A stretch of DNA of 64,000 bases from Avena insularis (taxonomy: Eukaryota > Streptophyta > Magnoliopsida > Poales > Poaceae). The stretch covers positions 468,392,744 to 468,456,743 of the forward strand of contig CM042697.1 of the NCBI GenBank assembly GCA_023614405.1, in the 5' to 3' direction. The notes under the pieces were generated by a model. The model did no database searches. It was given only the letters and a program-made list of their open reading frames with translations, and was not told where the DNA came from. The translations under genes and the position numbers were made by a program. This document shows, in pieces, positions 13,186-22,648 of this stretch. Position 1 is the first letter of the stretch; each line of letters starts with the position of its first letter.

Positions 13186-13239
13186 AAAAGTCTTTCTATC
13201 TATAGCTAGTTTCTTAGCGGTGAGATTCTTTCTTCCTTT

Positions 13240-14265
13240 TAGGACGGTGGAGGAAATAAAAAGGAAGTTTCAATGGATTAAATGGGTGGCCTTAGGGTTC
13301 TGTACTCGAGAGTGCTGGATATTACGTTGATATCCAAATAGCTTTGGCGTATTCTATCCAAAGGCAACGCCAATCTCCTTTGGGTCAAGCTAATTAGGGC
13401 CAAATATGCTGGAGCTAATAATCTGTCCAATTCCATGACAGCTTGCATATTACAATTTGGACACAACATACATAAGATAAAAGACTAATTCAAGTTAGGA
13501 GCTGATTTCCTGCTAGTAAATGGCTCCACAATTCTCTTTTGTATAGAATGGTGGACAGGCCCTACTCCACTTGTTGACAGATTCCCATAGCTATTTGAAA
13601 TTTCAGGTAATCCAGCTATCCTGGTCACACAAGGTGATGGATGGCACCTTAGCTTTCGAGGATCATTTTCGACAAGAATAGTTGGAGTAGTGGACCAAGA
13701 TGTGGCAAGACTCGAAGATCGTTTGGACAAGAAGAGTTGGAGTAATAAGCAACATGTGGCAAGAAATTGAAAAGTTCCAGCACTACGAGGTACTAGAACC
13801 CATGGAACATTTCTTAATTGCATCACTCTGTGGTCTTATCTGCCAAGGTGACCGATGTCTATGTGTGAAAGATATGTGAAAATAAAAAATTCCCCTTAAG
13901 ATTAGGATCTTGACCTCGTAGTTGGCTAGAGGTTGCCTCCCAACCAATGATCAAATTCATGAGTGACATGGACCATCACCAGGGTTGTGTGCCTTGTGTG
14001 GCCTCCCGGAGTCGGCACACAAAATATATTCTTCTCTTGCCACTTATGAAAATTGAGTTGGTGCATTAGTTCGTGAGGTGCTTCAGTTTGAGTGAAACCC
14101 GGCGTCCTTCCCCCATTTCTTCTCGATTTTGATCACCTTTTCAGGCAAGACTAGAGCTTTCTTGTGAATTTTGTTCGCAACCCAAAGTTAGGCTCTCTGG
14201 AATATTCGTAACAAGTTTACTATCAAGATTGTATTTTTAGATCTATGCTTCTTCGGCAGCATTGG
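13240..14265 (+). pseudogene. LINE ORF2 remnant: end of reverse transcriptase plus zf-RVT region
   Basis: The plus strand holds a decayed LINE ORF2 C-terminal part. A clean run at about 13344-13440 reads WRILSKGNANLLWVKLIRAK and on, typical of plant LINE polymerases just after the RT domain. It continues through FKLGADF, STILF and PTPLVDRFP, with in-frame stops near 13483 and 13574. Further on, 13840-14060 carries VTDVYV and a zinc-binding segment (CALCGLPES, then the His region) typical of zf-RVT, with a frameshift inside the motif. The upstream part (GRKFQWIKW-like, 13260-13320) precedes a deletion. The paralogue in block B keeps the ends but lacks 460 bp. Non-functional. Confidence 0.7.
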
Positions 14266-14760
14266 CGACCTCTAACAAGAAGCAAACACCTCTAGCTGAT
14301 TCGATGGACAAGCTGGTCGGTGGTCCCCTTGCTGCTTCAGGCCTTTAGCGCGTCGATTTTTTTGGGGGAACAATATTAGACGCCAAAGGTGCAAAATTCA
14401 TTTCATCTGCTTCAGATGTTCATTTTGAATTACAAATCCGTGCCATTTAGAATTTTGAATAGTAGAGATGAAAGGGCAGGAAGAGAGCTGTCGAAGAGCA
14501 GTTTAAGATAGGCACACTTAGGGAATTCCTAATTAAGAACCTTATAAGCACAACTGATTGATTGAGCTAGTGCTCATTTGCACTCGATTAATTGACCTAC
14601 TACTCATTTGCTACTAGTGTTCATTGGATTGATTGACCTACTATACTACTCATTTTCTAGTGCTCATCAATTAGTTTTCATCAGTGAAGTGCAGTACTGG
14701 TACTGTATTCTGCGTAGGTGATGACACGGATCACTCGGTGGTACTCTGAATTAATATTCC
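14266..14760. other. Unclassified tail of block A
   Basis: AT-rich DNA after the LINE remnant. Short pieces (gattgacctactactcatttg) also occur at about 53570 and 56170 in block B. No gene or terminal repeat is recognised. Confidence 0.5.
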
Positions 14761-15060
14761 TGCATGCACGGTCAAATTAAAGGGTCATCATCTCAGTCGC
14801 CGCAGCGTGTCGAGACATCGTTCATCCTACAGTAGGTAGGGCGCCAGCAGTGGGGTTCGTACGTACAGTACGTACGTAGTACGCCTAGCTGCTGAGCTTG
14901 AACATGCGTGTGTCGGCGGCGTGGTCCTGTTATGCTACTACTAGCATGCACACGACACGCGCACAAGTTCCTCCGCCTCACTTGTACTGTACGCCGTGCT
15001 TGGAATTAGGTGTAAGTATGTGCATGCGTGTGTGTAATTAAGAACGTGACTGAACCACGT
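14761..15060. repeat. Block A, right part (paralogue of 56255-56665)
   Basis: Sequence around gtcgccgcagcgtgtcgagacatcg and gccgtgcttggaattaggtgt is repeated in block B, where a Stowaway element (56343-56588) splits it and a CACTA element (56669) ends it. It marks the right limit of the recognisable duplication. Confidence 0.65.
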
Positions 15061-16357
15061 ATGAACCCTAATTAAGCTTTACCTGCTGATAACGACGCTC
15101 TCTCTGCAGAAAAGTATATATGATGCATGCACTGTAGGTAGTACCGTCGCTTGTCTATCTCTACACAGTACACACACGCTGCCATCTCGATCGCCCGTAC
15201 TCATCCATCGCCATCGACCAGATATCATCCCTGCCTCCATATCTCGAGAGATAGATACAAACTCGATCGAGGCCCTCCGTTTCGAAGACGCTACCCGAAC
15301 GCTGTCGCGAGTGCGTCGCTGCAACAGTCGTAGCTCCAAGTTACCGATCGATGGCGAATCGATCGATCAGGAAGCTCGACGTACGTGGTGGCCTGGTGGG
15401 GATGACGAGACAACGACCCAATTTAGGCACGGAGACTGCGACAACGGATATGATCAGGCCGGCGGACCGGTTCCCTTCAGTAAAGTTTCATATACCGCGT
15501 CTGCGAAGGCTGATAGCAACAGCACTGGTGTTCGTCACCTCTTACGTTACGTTGCGAGACAAAATAAATCAATCTCCGTGTTCAACGCAGTAGTACCACG
15601 GAGGCATGGACCGGAGTGCGGAGTGCGGAATGCGGAGGATTCGTCGGCCGGCCGGCCGGCTCCCGTGACCACAACTCCCGGTTGGCCCGATTTGTCCCAA
15701 CAGTACGTACGTACGTCCGACTGAAGAAATCAATTCAGCCCTAGAATTAGAGTAAGTACCTAGCCATCTTATCCTACGACCAAACTTTTATGGTGCAGAT
15801 TTGCTTCCAAGTTAAAAATTGTTATAATACGGTACATGTGTCTGCCTGACCTGCCAAGCCGCATGTAACTCGAGATTGTGCCCGTCTTTTCAGCACGCTC
15901 TTCCTCATACGTAGCTACTCAACGTGCATGCGTGTCAAGCAAAGATTTTTCTGCAAAGACTAAAAGTGCGTGACAAGCGACATGTCTACAAAGAAAAATC
16001 CTCGGAAGTGACAGGAGCCACCCAGATCTCTGTCACATGCGTATGCCTCCGGGGTGGAGGTGGGGAGGAGTCATGTCTCGAATCATGGACGCAGCTTCGA
16101 GTTCCGTCGCCGAGTAAACAATCCGGGGACCGAGTGGCCACGCGGAGGCCACATCGCCGGACGGAGTCGCCGGCGGCGGCTCGTTAAACAAACAAACGCA
16201 GGGGATGGGACGGGGTAGCCGCCCGAGGCGGCGGTTTGGTGAGGAAAATCTCGCGAGAATCCCCTGTCTCTCTTGGCTCGGGATTTGCAGTCTGTCTGTA
16301 GTGTGATGCGTAGGAGAGATCAGTAGGTTTTCCTGTTTCATCGTTCTGCTGGCTAGT
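15061..16357 (+). other. Low-repeat, GC-richer island; possible promoter or gene fragment
   Basis: This 1.3-kb stretch shows no transposon ends. A TATA-like gtatatatgatgc lies at about 15113 and short frames follow: 15351-15593 (80 codons) and 15311-15724 (137 codons) on plus. GGCCGGCC and CGTACG runs occur at 15645-15715. I recognise no domain, and the frames overlap each other, so a real protein is doubtful. It could be a promoter or first exon of a degraded gene. Confidence 0.25.
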
Positions 16358-16360
16358 TTA

Positions 16361-16736
16361 GGGCACGTTTGATTCAAAGGATTTTAAAAGCGTAGGAATA
16401 GGAAAACCATAGGAATGGTATGTCATGACATGTGAAATCCTATAGAAATGAAAAACGCAGGAATTAGCTATAGAAGTCGTTTGATTGTGCCACAGGAAAA
16501 CCGCAGGAAATTTGTATATAGATTGAGTACATGGCATAGTTGTCATAGACACATAGGAAATTTTCCAAGAGGTCTAACCTCTTGTTAGAAATCCTATGGG
16601 AATGTGGTATAGGAAAGGAATCCATAGGAATTTTAAAGGGTTCAATCCTTTGAATCAAATGGCCTCTATAGGAAAAAATCCTATGGGTAAGAATCCTACA
16701 AAATTCCTCTATGAATCCTTTGAATCAAACATGCCC
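16361..16736. mobile_element. Tourist-type MITE (PIF/Harbinger)
   Basis: Terminal inverted repeats begin GGGCACGTTTGATTCAAAGGAT on the left and, inverted, GGGCATGTTTGATTCAAAGGAT on the right, flanked by TTA duplications at 16358-16360 and 16737-16739. The right terminus is partly duplicated internally (16639-16664 resembles 16711-16736). There is no coding capacity. Confidence 0.88.
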
Positions 16737-16766
16737 TTACTGATTCTACTTGCTTAGTCCTTCTTA

Positions 16767-18077
16767 GAACATCTTTAGTAGACACGGTAAAAACAGGAAA
16801 AAAATGCGTTTTTAGGTTGAGTTTCGCGGGTTTTTTCAGGTCGCGAACCGCGGGCGGAATAGAGACCAGAAACCCTAACCGGAAAAGGGGATATTCAATT
16901 TAGATTCCGTCCGTCGTTTCGTCGTCCTCGTGTACAAATAGGAGGCGCCGACGCGTTCATCCCCATCCATCCCCTCCCCCTCCAATCTCCACCGCGCAGC
17001 CATGGAGGTGCCCTCCCTGAACTTCTACGAGGCGGTGATGTTCGCGCATTTCGACATCATCGTGCCTTCAGCCGCGACGGCGGGGGTGTCGGTGGCTCCG
17101 CTCCCGGGCCTAGCCGAGATGGAGAGCAACATCACGGCGCACCACCACCAGATGCCCGCGTGGAAGAGGGCGCTGCCCCGGTAACCAAGAAATAACCCCT
17201 TATGTGCGAAATTATAGAAGATCCCCTTTAAGATCAAACAATTCCATCTAATTGAGTATGATTGTATGTGTGATAGAATCTACTATACCAGAAATATCAA
17301 TGAACCCTATTCTTGCGGCGGCCAGCCCGTATTGGCCGGCGCTATTCAAGAAGAAGTGGAAGGCCAAGATTGGCAACCGCATCGTTTACGAGCGCGTGAT
17401 GCACCGGGATCTCCGCAGCCGAGAAGGGCGGGAGAGGTTTTGGTCCATCCCTGGACGGACCAAGTACACCGTCATCGCCGTCGCTCGCCATGAGGAGGTG
17501 CTCCGTCTCGCGAACAATGCAAAAATCATGGAGGTTCCGTCCGACGACGAGGAAGCCGACGTCTCGGAGGAGGAGGACGACGCGGAGGACAGCGACAACG
17601 GAAGTGAAATTGTTGACTAATGGTTTAATTACTGTAGGATGTGAAATCGTAGCTTTGTTTAGGAAGAATTCATGGTTGAATCAATGAAATGCAACTATCT
17701 TTCCGCCTCGATTTAGATCTTTGTCCCGGATCAATTTCTGTCACAGCGAGGGTTGGGAACGTGACCGTCGAGTGGCGGAGGCCTTGTTGGCGGGTGGAAT
17801 TTGACTGTCGGGGCTTGGGTCGACTGCTGCGCCGGCAACGGGCGGACGCGGAAGTGAGGGGAACATGATGAAACTTCCCTCCCGCCAAGCATCCCGAGGT
17901 TCCCAGGTCGGCTACGGGTCGGGCTCGAAACCTGGGGATTTAGGGTTCCGCGGGGGCCCTAAAAAAAATTCGGTTCAGTTTTAGGGCGTCTGTTCTGGCC
18001 ACTTTTAGCATACGAAACCAAACAGTAACGGTTATTTTTCTGGTTTCGGTTTTTTATGGTGTCTGCTAGAGATGCTC
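16767..18077 (+). mobile_element. Harbinger-type element carrying a gene-like insert
   Basis: Left terminus GAACATCTTTAGTAGACAC and inverted right terminus GAGCATCTCTAGCAGACAC are flanked by TTA at 16764-16766 and 18078-18080. It is 1,311 bp, far too short for the usual transposase plus Myb-like pair, and neither is present. Instead the centre is GC-rich and carries a spliceable open frame (17002-17620). It resembles a Tourist-size element that picked up gene sequence. Confidence 0.75.
17002..17620 (+). CDS. Two-exon gene-like ORF inside the Harbinger element, function unknown
   Basis: Exon 1 runs from ATG 17002 to 17180 and ends at a GT donor (CCCCG/gtaacc). A matching acceptor (ggccag/ccc) lets exon 2 start at 17326 and run to a TAA at 17618-17620, in phase, giving about 157 residues. 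Other acceptors nearby (for example 17291) are out of phase. The middle is basic ([13 protein letters not shown]) with a [11 protein letters not shown] segment. The last 30 residues are highly acidic (DDEE..., EEEDD). No signal peptide, membrane segment or domain is recognised. A TATA-like tacaaata lies at 16933, 70 bp upstream. The whole gene lies between the element's inverted repeats, so it is probably captured host sequence. Splicing and expression are inferred. Confidence 0.4.
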
Positions 18078-18080
18078 TTA

Positions 18081-18640
18081 CCGTACTGGTTCAGCTAGTA
18101 CTAACGTGTTAGAGCATCTCTAACCGAAAGTCAAAAGATCTTTAGATAAAATTTCGGAGGCTAACGGATGGGGACATCTAGATCCAATCCCAAGCGGCCG
18201 TTAGAGAAGAATATTTAGTTCCGGTCCTAGCCCCTAAATATAGACGTCCATGGCCGCTGGACTAAAAAAATTTGGGCTTACAAAAATAACAAAATCTTGC
18301 AGAATTTGGAGGATTGAGATTCTGCACAGTTCACCACTTTACATGTTAGATTTTTTTTTGTTTTTCTGCAGCCCAAAATATGGGCTGTTCGAGTTGAGGG
18401 TTTTTCGCATTGGTAGATTACCTTTTTGTACATCTAAATTTTTTTCTCATTATTTTCAAAACATCAAACTACAATTTTTTATATATTTTTTCAAAAAAAG
18501 GCTCCGTGTTGCTCGTGACCCTAAGGCCCGCACACTCCTCCATACACGGTCCTTGCTTCAACGAAAAAAAATTGAGAGATGGTTTTCCTAGGGTTCGTCT
18601 GTTAGAGCTAATGCAAATAGGTACTTAACTAACAATTGAT
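18081..18640. mobile_element. Probable truncated Harbinger-like end plus unclassified DNA
   Basis: At 18110 the sequence TTAGAGCATCTCTAACCG resembles a TTA duplication followed by the same GAGCATCTCTA terminus as the preceding element. No matching opposite end was found, so the copy is truncated or diverged. The rest is AT-rich with no gene seen. Confidence 0.35.
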
Positions 18641-19680
18641 GTGCTCTATCATTTGGATTTGGCAGTTCCTTTCATCCAGTGTTAATACTTTTGGCTTTAT
18701 TAATTAAAGTTTGTTTTGTTTGGTTGTTTGCATTATCGGAGATAAGAGGTTGAACTCTTGCATAGTTGTATCTGCTCCATACGATGGTATATAATGATCA
18801 TTTTACACAAAATGTCTTTATCACACTCAAGAAAACAATCTTCTCGCTCCGCAAAGCATTTTGAACGAGGACTTGTAAATGCAGACCGGGCTACATGTAG
18901 CCCAGGGTTTCAAAAATTGGAAAACTGTATTTTGAATTTCAAAAAACCTGATTTTGTGGTACATATCCATGAAAATGATTCCTTGGACCGTGTAACTGTT
19001 TGAAAACCATAGAACTTTGGCTACCCAAAAAATCACAAAAATGTTGCTGTAAGTAGTAATTGAAAAATAGGTTTATGGTGTCCATTCTTCTCATTTTGGC
19101 ATAATTTGCATATGAAAACAAAATTTATAAAAAAATATACATTGGTAATTGACATAAAATATGTTCCTATGTAGTAATCAGATTTAAAAAAAGATTTTAA
19201 CTTTTCAAAATTGGCCTATATTTAGCCCGAGCTTCATTTGAGGTTTTGACATTTTTCATGTCCATCTCAGTAGCCCATTGACCTCCACTACGTCCACAAC
19301 TTGAATCCCAACCGCAGGTCAACACAAAACCACAAAATTTTATTTTTATCTCAAAATAGGGAAGAAGGAAAGCAACATAACCTGGTCAATGGCCATGTAA
19401 TTGGTCGAAATATCGACGTGCATATATCTTCTTCCCATGATCCCATCGAGGGCGGTGGAACACCTCTCTACCTAGCCATGGGAGTTCGTATGCTTTCCTG
19501 TGGCTGATGATTACGACCAAATGGGCAATGGATTCCCAAATCATTTGAAGAGACCGGTGGAATCAGCGCAGCCGTAGCACTTTCCTCCTCTTTTTGCGAG
19601 GGCTGCACTCATTAACTGGCTGAAAAAAGGGTCATTTGCATCCTACGTCCAATCATCAACTTGTGTTTTCTGCTCATTAT
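18641..19680. other. Unclassified intergenic DNA
   Basis: It contains the segment around ctacatgtagcccagggtttc (18890-19210), which looks like a diverged repeat, but no termini, target duplications or coding regions could be defined. Confidence 0.4.
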
Positions 19681-19692
19681 AATTCATTTCAC

Positions 19693-21115
19693 CTGGCCCC
19701 CCACGCCTGCCTCTCTCGTCGCCGTTGCCGCCGGCCCTCGGCGTGGTGGCGGCGGCCCCCAGCCTTCGAAGGAGGTTTGGGGTGGTGGTTTCCAAAGGTT
19801 CCCGCTAGATCTGCTGGGGTTGTCGGCATGCTGACGTGCAGCGGCTAGGGCGACGTCTCTGGTAGGGGTGGTGGCGGAGATCCTCTCCCGGCGGTGCCAT
19901 GGCCGACAGTGGAGGTGAGGCTTGGACCTGGTGGCCATGTACGAAACCCTAGATTAAAATCTGGGTGTCTTCTGTGTCGTCCCCCAATTCCTCTTCGATG
20001 CATGGTTGGGCCGGATCCGATGGAGGGTCGGTCCTGCTCTGCCGCTGCCTTTCTCGATGCTAGTCTATCCCACGGGCTGCTACTAGGGGTCGGAGCGGCG
20101 GATCTTGCAGGTCGCCGGGCGGTGGCGTGGGGGCTGCCGGCTAGGCATGAATAAAGGCGGTGGTCCTCGGATCTCTCGCACATCAAGACGAAGATCTACT
20201 CGATGTGTGACTTCATGGATCTATCTGGAGTGTCTAGTTCCGGAAGGCTCTGCCGGCGAACTCCCATGGACGTATCATGTCTGCAGATTACTGGATTAGA
20301 AGGAATTCGGTCGTACGTACCTGTGTTTTTTTCTGGGCGTTTGGTTTCAGATGGAGCGTGGCGAAGCTCTGCTACCTGTTACCATCATGTGTCATCACTG
20401 GCGGACCATCACGGGGGCGAACCTGGGTCGTCGCCCCCCCAACCCATGAAAAATCGTCTAGTATTTACAGGTATATTGGCCCATTTTCCAATTAAACTCA
20501 CCCAGAGGCCCATTTTTTGCCACCCCTCCCCAAGCCCGTTCGCCACACCAGGATTTTGGCCCAAGGTCCGCCAGTGTGTGTCATGTCTTTGACGATCCAT
20601 GGTGAAGTCAGATGTGGATAATTTCATGACGACAAGAACATAAGGGCTAGCTATGATGGATTGAGTCTCTGGGGTGTTGAGGATCTGGCTTGGTGATCTG
20701 TGACTCGCAGCAGCGTTTGTTAGAGGGGGTGACAACACATGAGATGTTTTGTAGGGTAAAAATCCAAGGTGTGGCCTTCATTGGTTGTGTCTGACAATGG
20801 CCTTGCAGAAGACATTGTTTTGCGAGCGAAGACTTTCTTCAGGGTGAAAACTAGGATCTTTGATCGAGCGACGGCATCGCTTGTGCACTGTTTCCTTCTT
20901 CGAGGCGTCGTTTTTGGAGGGGTTGGACTCTGGTGTTGTTTTGGTGGTGTTAGTGTCGCTGCGGCTAAGAATCTGATCCCTCTAGCGGGACTTTTCTTTT
21001 TTTATAATTCTTTTTTTAGCTGTATGCATTCGTAATGCTAATAGGATAATGCGTTATTGCATAATCTAAGTGTAATTGGTATCTTTGTAATATTAATATA
21101 TGTTCTTCCAAAAAA
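19693..21115 (+). mobile_element. Non-autonomous LINE-like (poly-A) retroelement
   Basis: A 12-bp duplication aattcatttcac flanks the element (19681-19692 and 21116-21127). The right end is an A-run after ttcttcc, as expected for target-primed reverse transcription. The first kilobase is GC-rich like a LINE 5' leader and the last 700 bp are AT-rich. No ORF1 or ORF2 is present. Its 3' 900 bp are related to minus-strand copies at 29750-30083 and 52290-52660, and it shows the uninterrupted sequence at the point where that copy was split. Confidence 0.82.
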
Positions 21116-21127
21116 AATTCATTTCAC

Positions 21128-21331
21128 GTGTTTGCCGGATTGTTTGTGGCTTGTCTTTTGATGATAGGCATGGTTGGGATTGGGGTAGTCATAGTTAGGT
21201 ACTAGGTGCACAGTGGCCTGCTGGCGTATGGCTAGTAGATGTCACATCACATCTGATCTGATATGAGTGGAAGTGGAACTCTGGGACGCATTAGGAAAGT
21301 CGCCACTTTTAGTCTCGTGCCTCCTCACACG
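21128..21331. other. Unclassified intergenic DNA
   Basis: No gene or repeat recognised between the retroelement and the first Stowaway element. Confidence 0.4.
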
Positions 21332-21333
21332 TA

Positions 21334-21490
21334 CTCCCTTGGTTTCAAAATATAATATGTTTCATGTTTAAAAAATATATTTAATTTTATGTAGATTCAC
21401 TTTAAACATTAGTGAAGCTACATACTAAATAAAAATCTAAATATATTTGCTTATAAAGCTAAAACATCTTACATTTTAACACGGAGAAAG
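21334..21490. mobile_element. Stowaway MITE
   Basis: Ends CTCCCTTGG...GGAGAAAG form an inverted pair flanked by TA at 21332-21333 and 21491-21492. Confidence 0.8.
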
Positions 21491-21648
21491 TACTACTTAG
21501 TACTCCTACTAACACACTGTTCATTTCAGTTCAGTATTATGATTATGATACATACATGTCAGGGCCTTAAGTAATTGTGTAGTACTTGTAGTATAATACT
21601 TGCATCTCTCCTCCGTGGAATGATCCCTGGTTACTATTTTCCGATGTA

Positions 21649-21788
21649 CTCCCTCAGTTTAGAAATATAAGATGTTTTAAATTTGTGAAGGAGATGTGTC
21701 TAGATTTATTTAAATCTATACGCTAAAAAATATATAGATACAGTTGCTTCGCAAAGCTAAAATATTTTGTACTTTTAAACGGAGGAAG
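21649..21788. mobile_element. Stowaway MITE
   Basis: CTCCCTCAG... and ...GGAGGAAG ends with TA on both sides (21647-21648, 21789-21790). Same subfamily as the neighbour (ataagatgtttta core). Confidence 0.82.
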
Positions 21789-21908
21789 TACTAGCTACGA
21801 CTAAGATATAATATGTGCGCGCAACCATACGACGTTCGGCCGGACCTGGCTCTCGCACCTGAGCATTCCCGTGAGTCCTTTTCAAGGAACGCTCTCGCCG
21901 GTAAACTA

Positions 21909-22076
21909 CTCCCTCTGTTTTAAAATATATGATATTTTATCTTTATAAAGCAAATGTATCTAGACTACTTTTAGTGTGTAGGTTTATTTAAATTTAAAAT
22001 GAATCTACACACTAAAAGATTTCTATATACATTTTTTTACGAACCTAAAATATTTTATATTTTGAAACAGAGGGAG
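21909..22076. mobile_element. Stowaway MITE
   Basis: CTCCCTCTG... and ...CAGAGGGAG ends with TA target duplications. Confidence 0.85.
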
Positions 22077-22581
22077 TACTACTTTACACTAAACAACGAC
22101 AGCCTTCCAAACAATGCCTTGGTACTTGGATGCTTAACTTGTTGTTTTATGCCCCGATCCCACTCTGCTTTCTGCCTTCGTGACCAACAGTATCTTCTAG
22201 GCAGGACCCTAGCTAACAACTTGAGTTGACCAGGTACATAGTACTACATCCATGCCATGCATTGTGCACCATGCAAAATGCAAATACAGACCAGAGAGAA
22301 GAGAGTGGTCCTGAAGATCGACATAACAATGCCAATGGGCTACAAAGCCTATACCATAGGAAGACAACACGTAGTGGTGAGGCCATGGCCCATGGGAAGG
22401 AAGCATGCATACAGACATATGATTCATGGGAAGGAATCATGCAGACATATGATTGTCATGTGCTCTAGAACCATTTTTCACCGCACCATCTATAATCCAA
22501 GAGATGATTGTGCATGCATTTGCTAGTATTGCATGCTCCAAAAAAGACAGCTTTTGGTAGATATTGATCGTGCTTTACTTG
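22077..22581. other. Unclassified intergenic DNA with a 34-bp tandem duplication
   Basis: A direct repeat starting catgggaaggaa occupies 22391-22424 and 22425-22454. Open frames on both strands overlap here without any recognisable domain. Confidence 0.45.
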
Positions 22582-22583
22582 TA

Positions 22584-22648
22584 CTCCCTCCGGCTCATAT
22601 TAATTGACTTGGATTTGTCAAATTTTGGATATGTCAGGTTGGAGGAAG
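22584..22648. mobile_element. Short Stowaway MITE
   Basis: 65 bp with ends CTCCCTCCGG and GGAGGAAG flanked by TA. The interior (attgacttggatttgtcaaa) is shared with the element at 24450-24574, so this is an internally deleted relative. Confidence 0.7.

Larger units (their letters stand above)
11833..13222. mobile_element. Small non-autonomous CACTA element
   Basis: The left end is CATTACTAAGAAAAAC and the right end, inverted, is CACCGCTAAGAAAC. It is flanked by a 3-bp target duplication AGA (11830-11832 and 13223-13225). The paralogue at about 29590 lacks the element and reads straight through the junction, so it serves as an empty site. No transposase is present. The interior holds a purine-rich tract and six inverted-repeat modules of the form TGTGGCGCAT...ATGCGCCACA. 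Confidence 0.88.
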
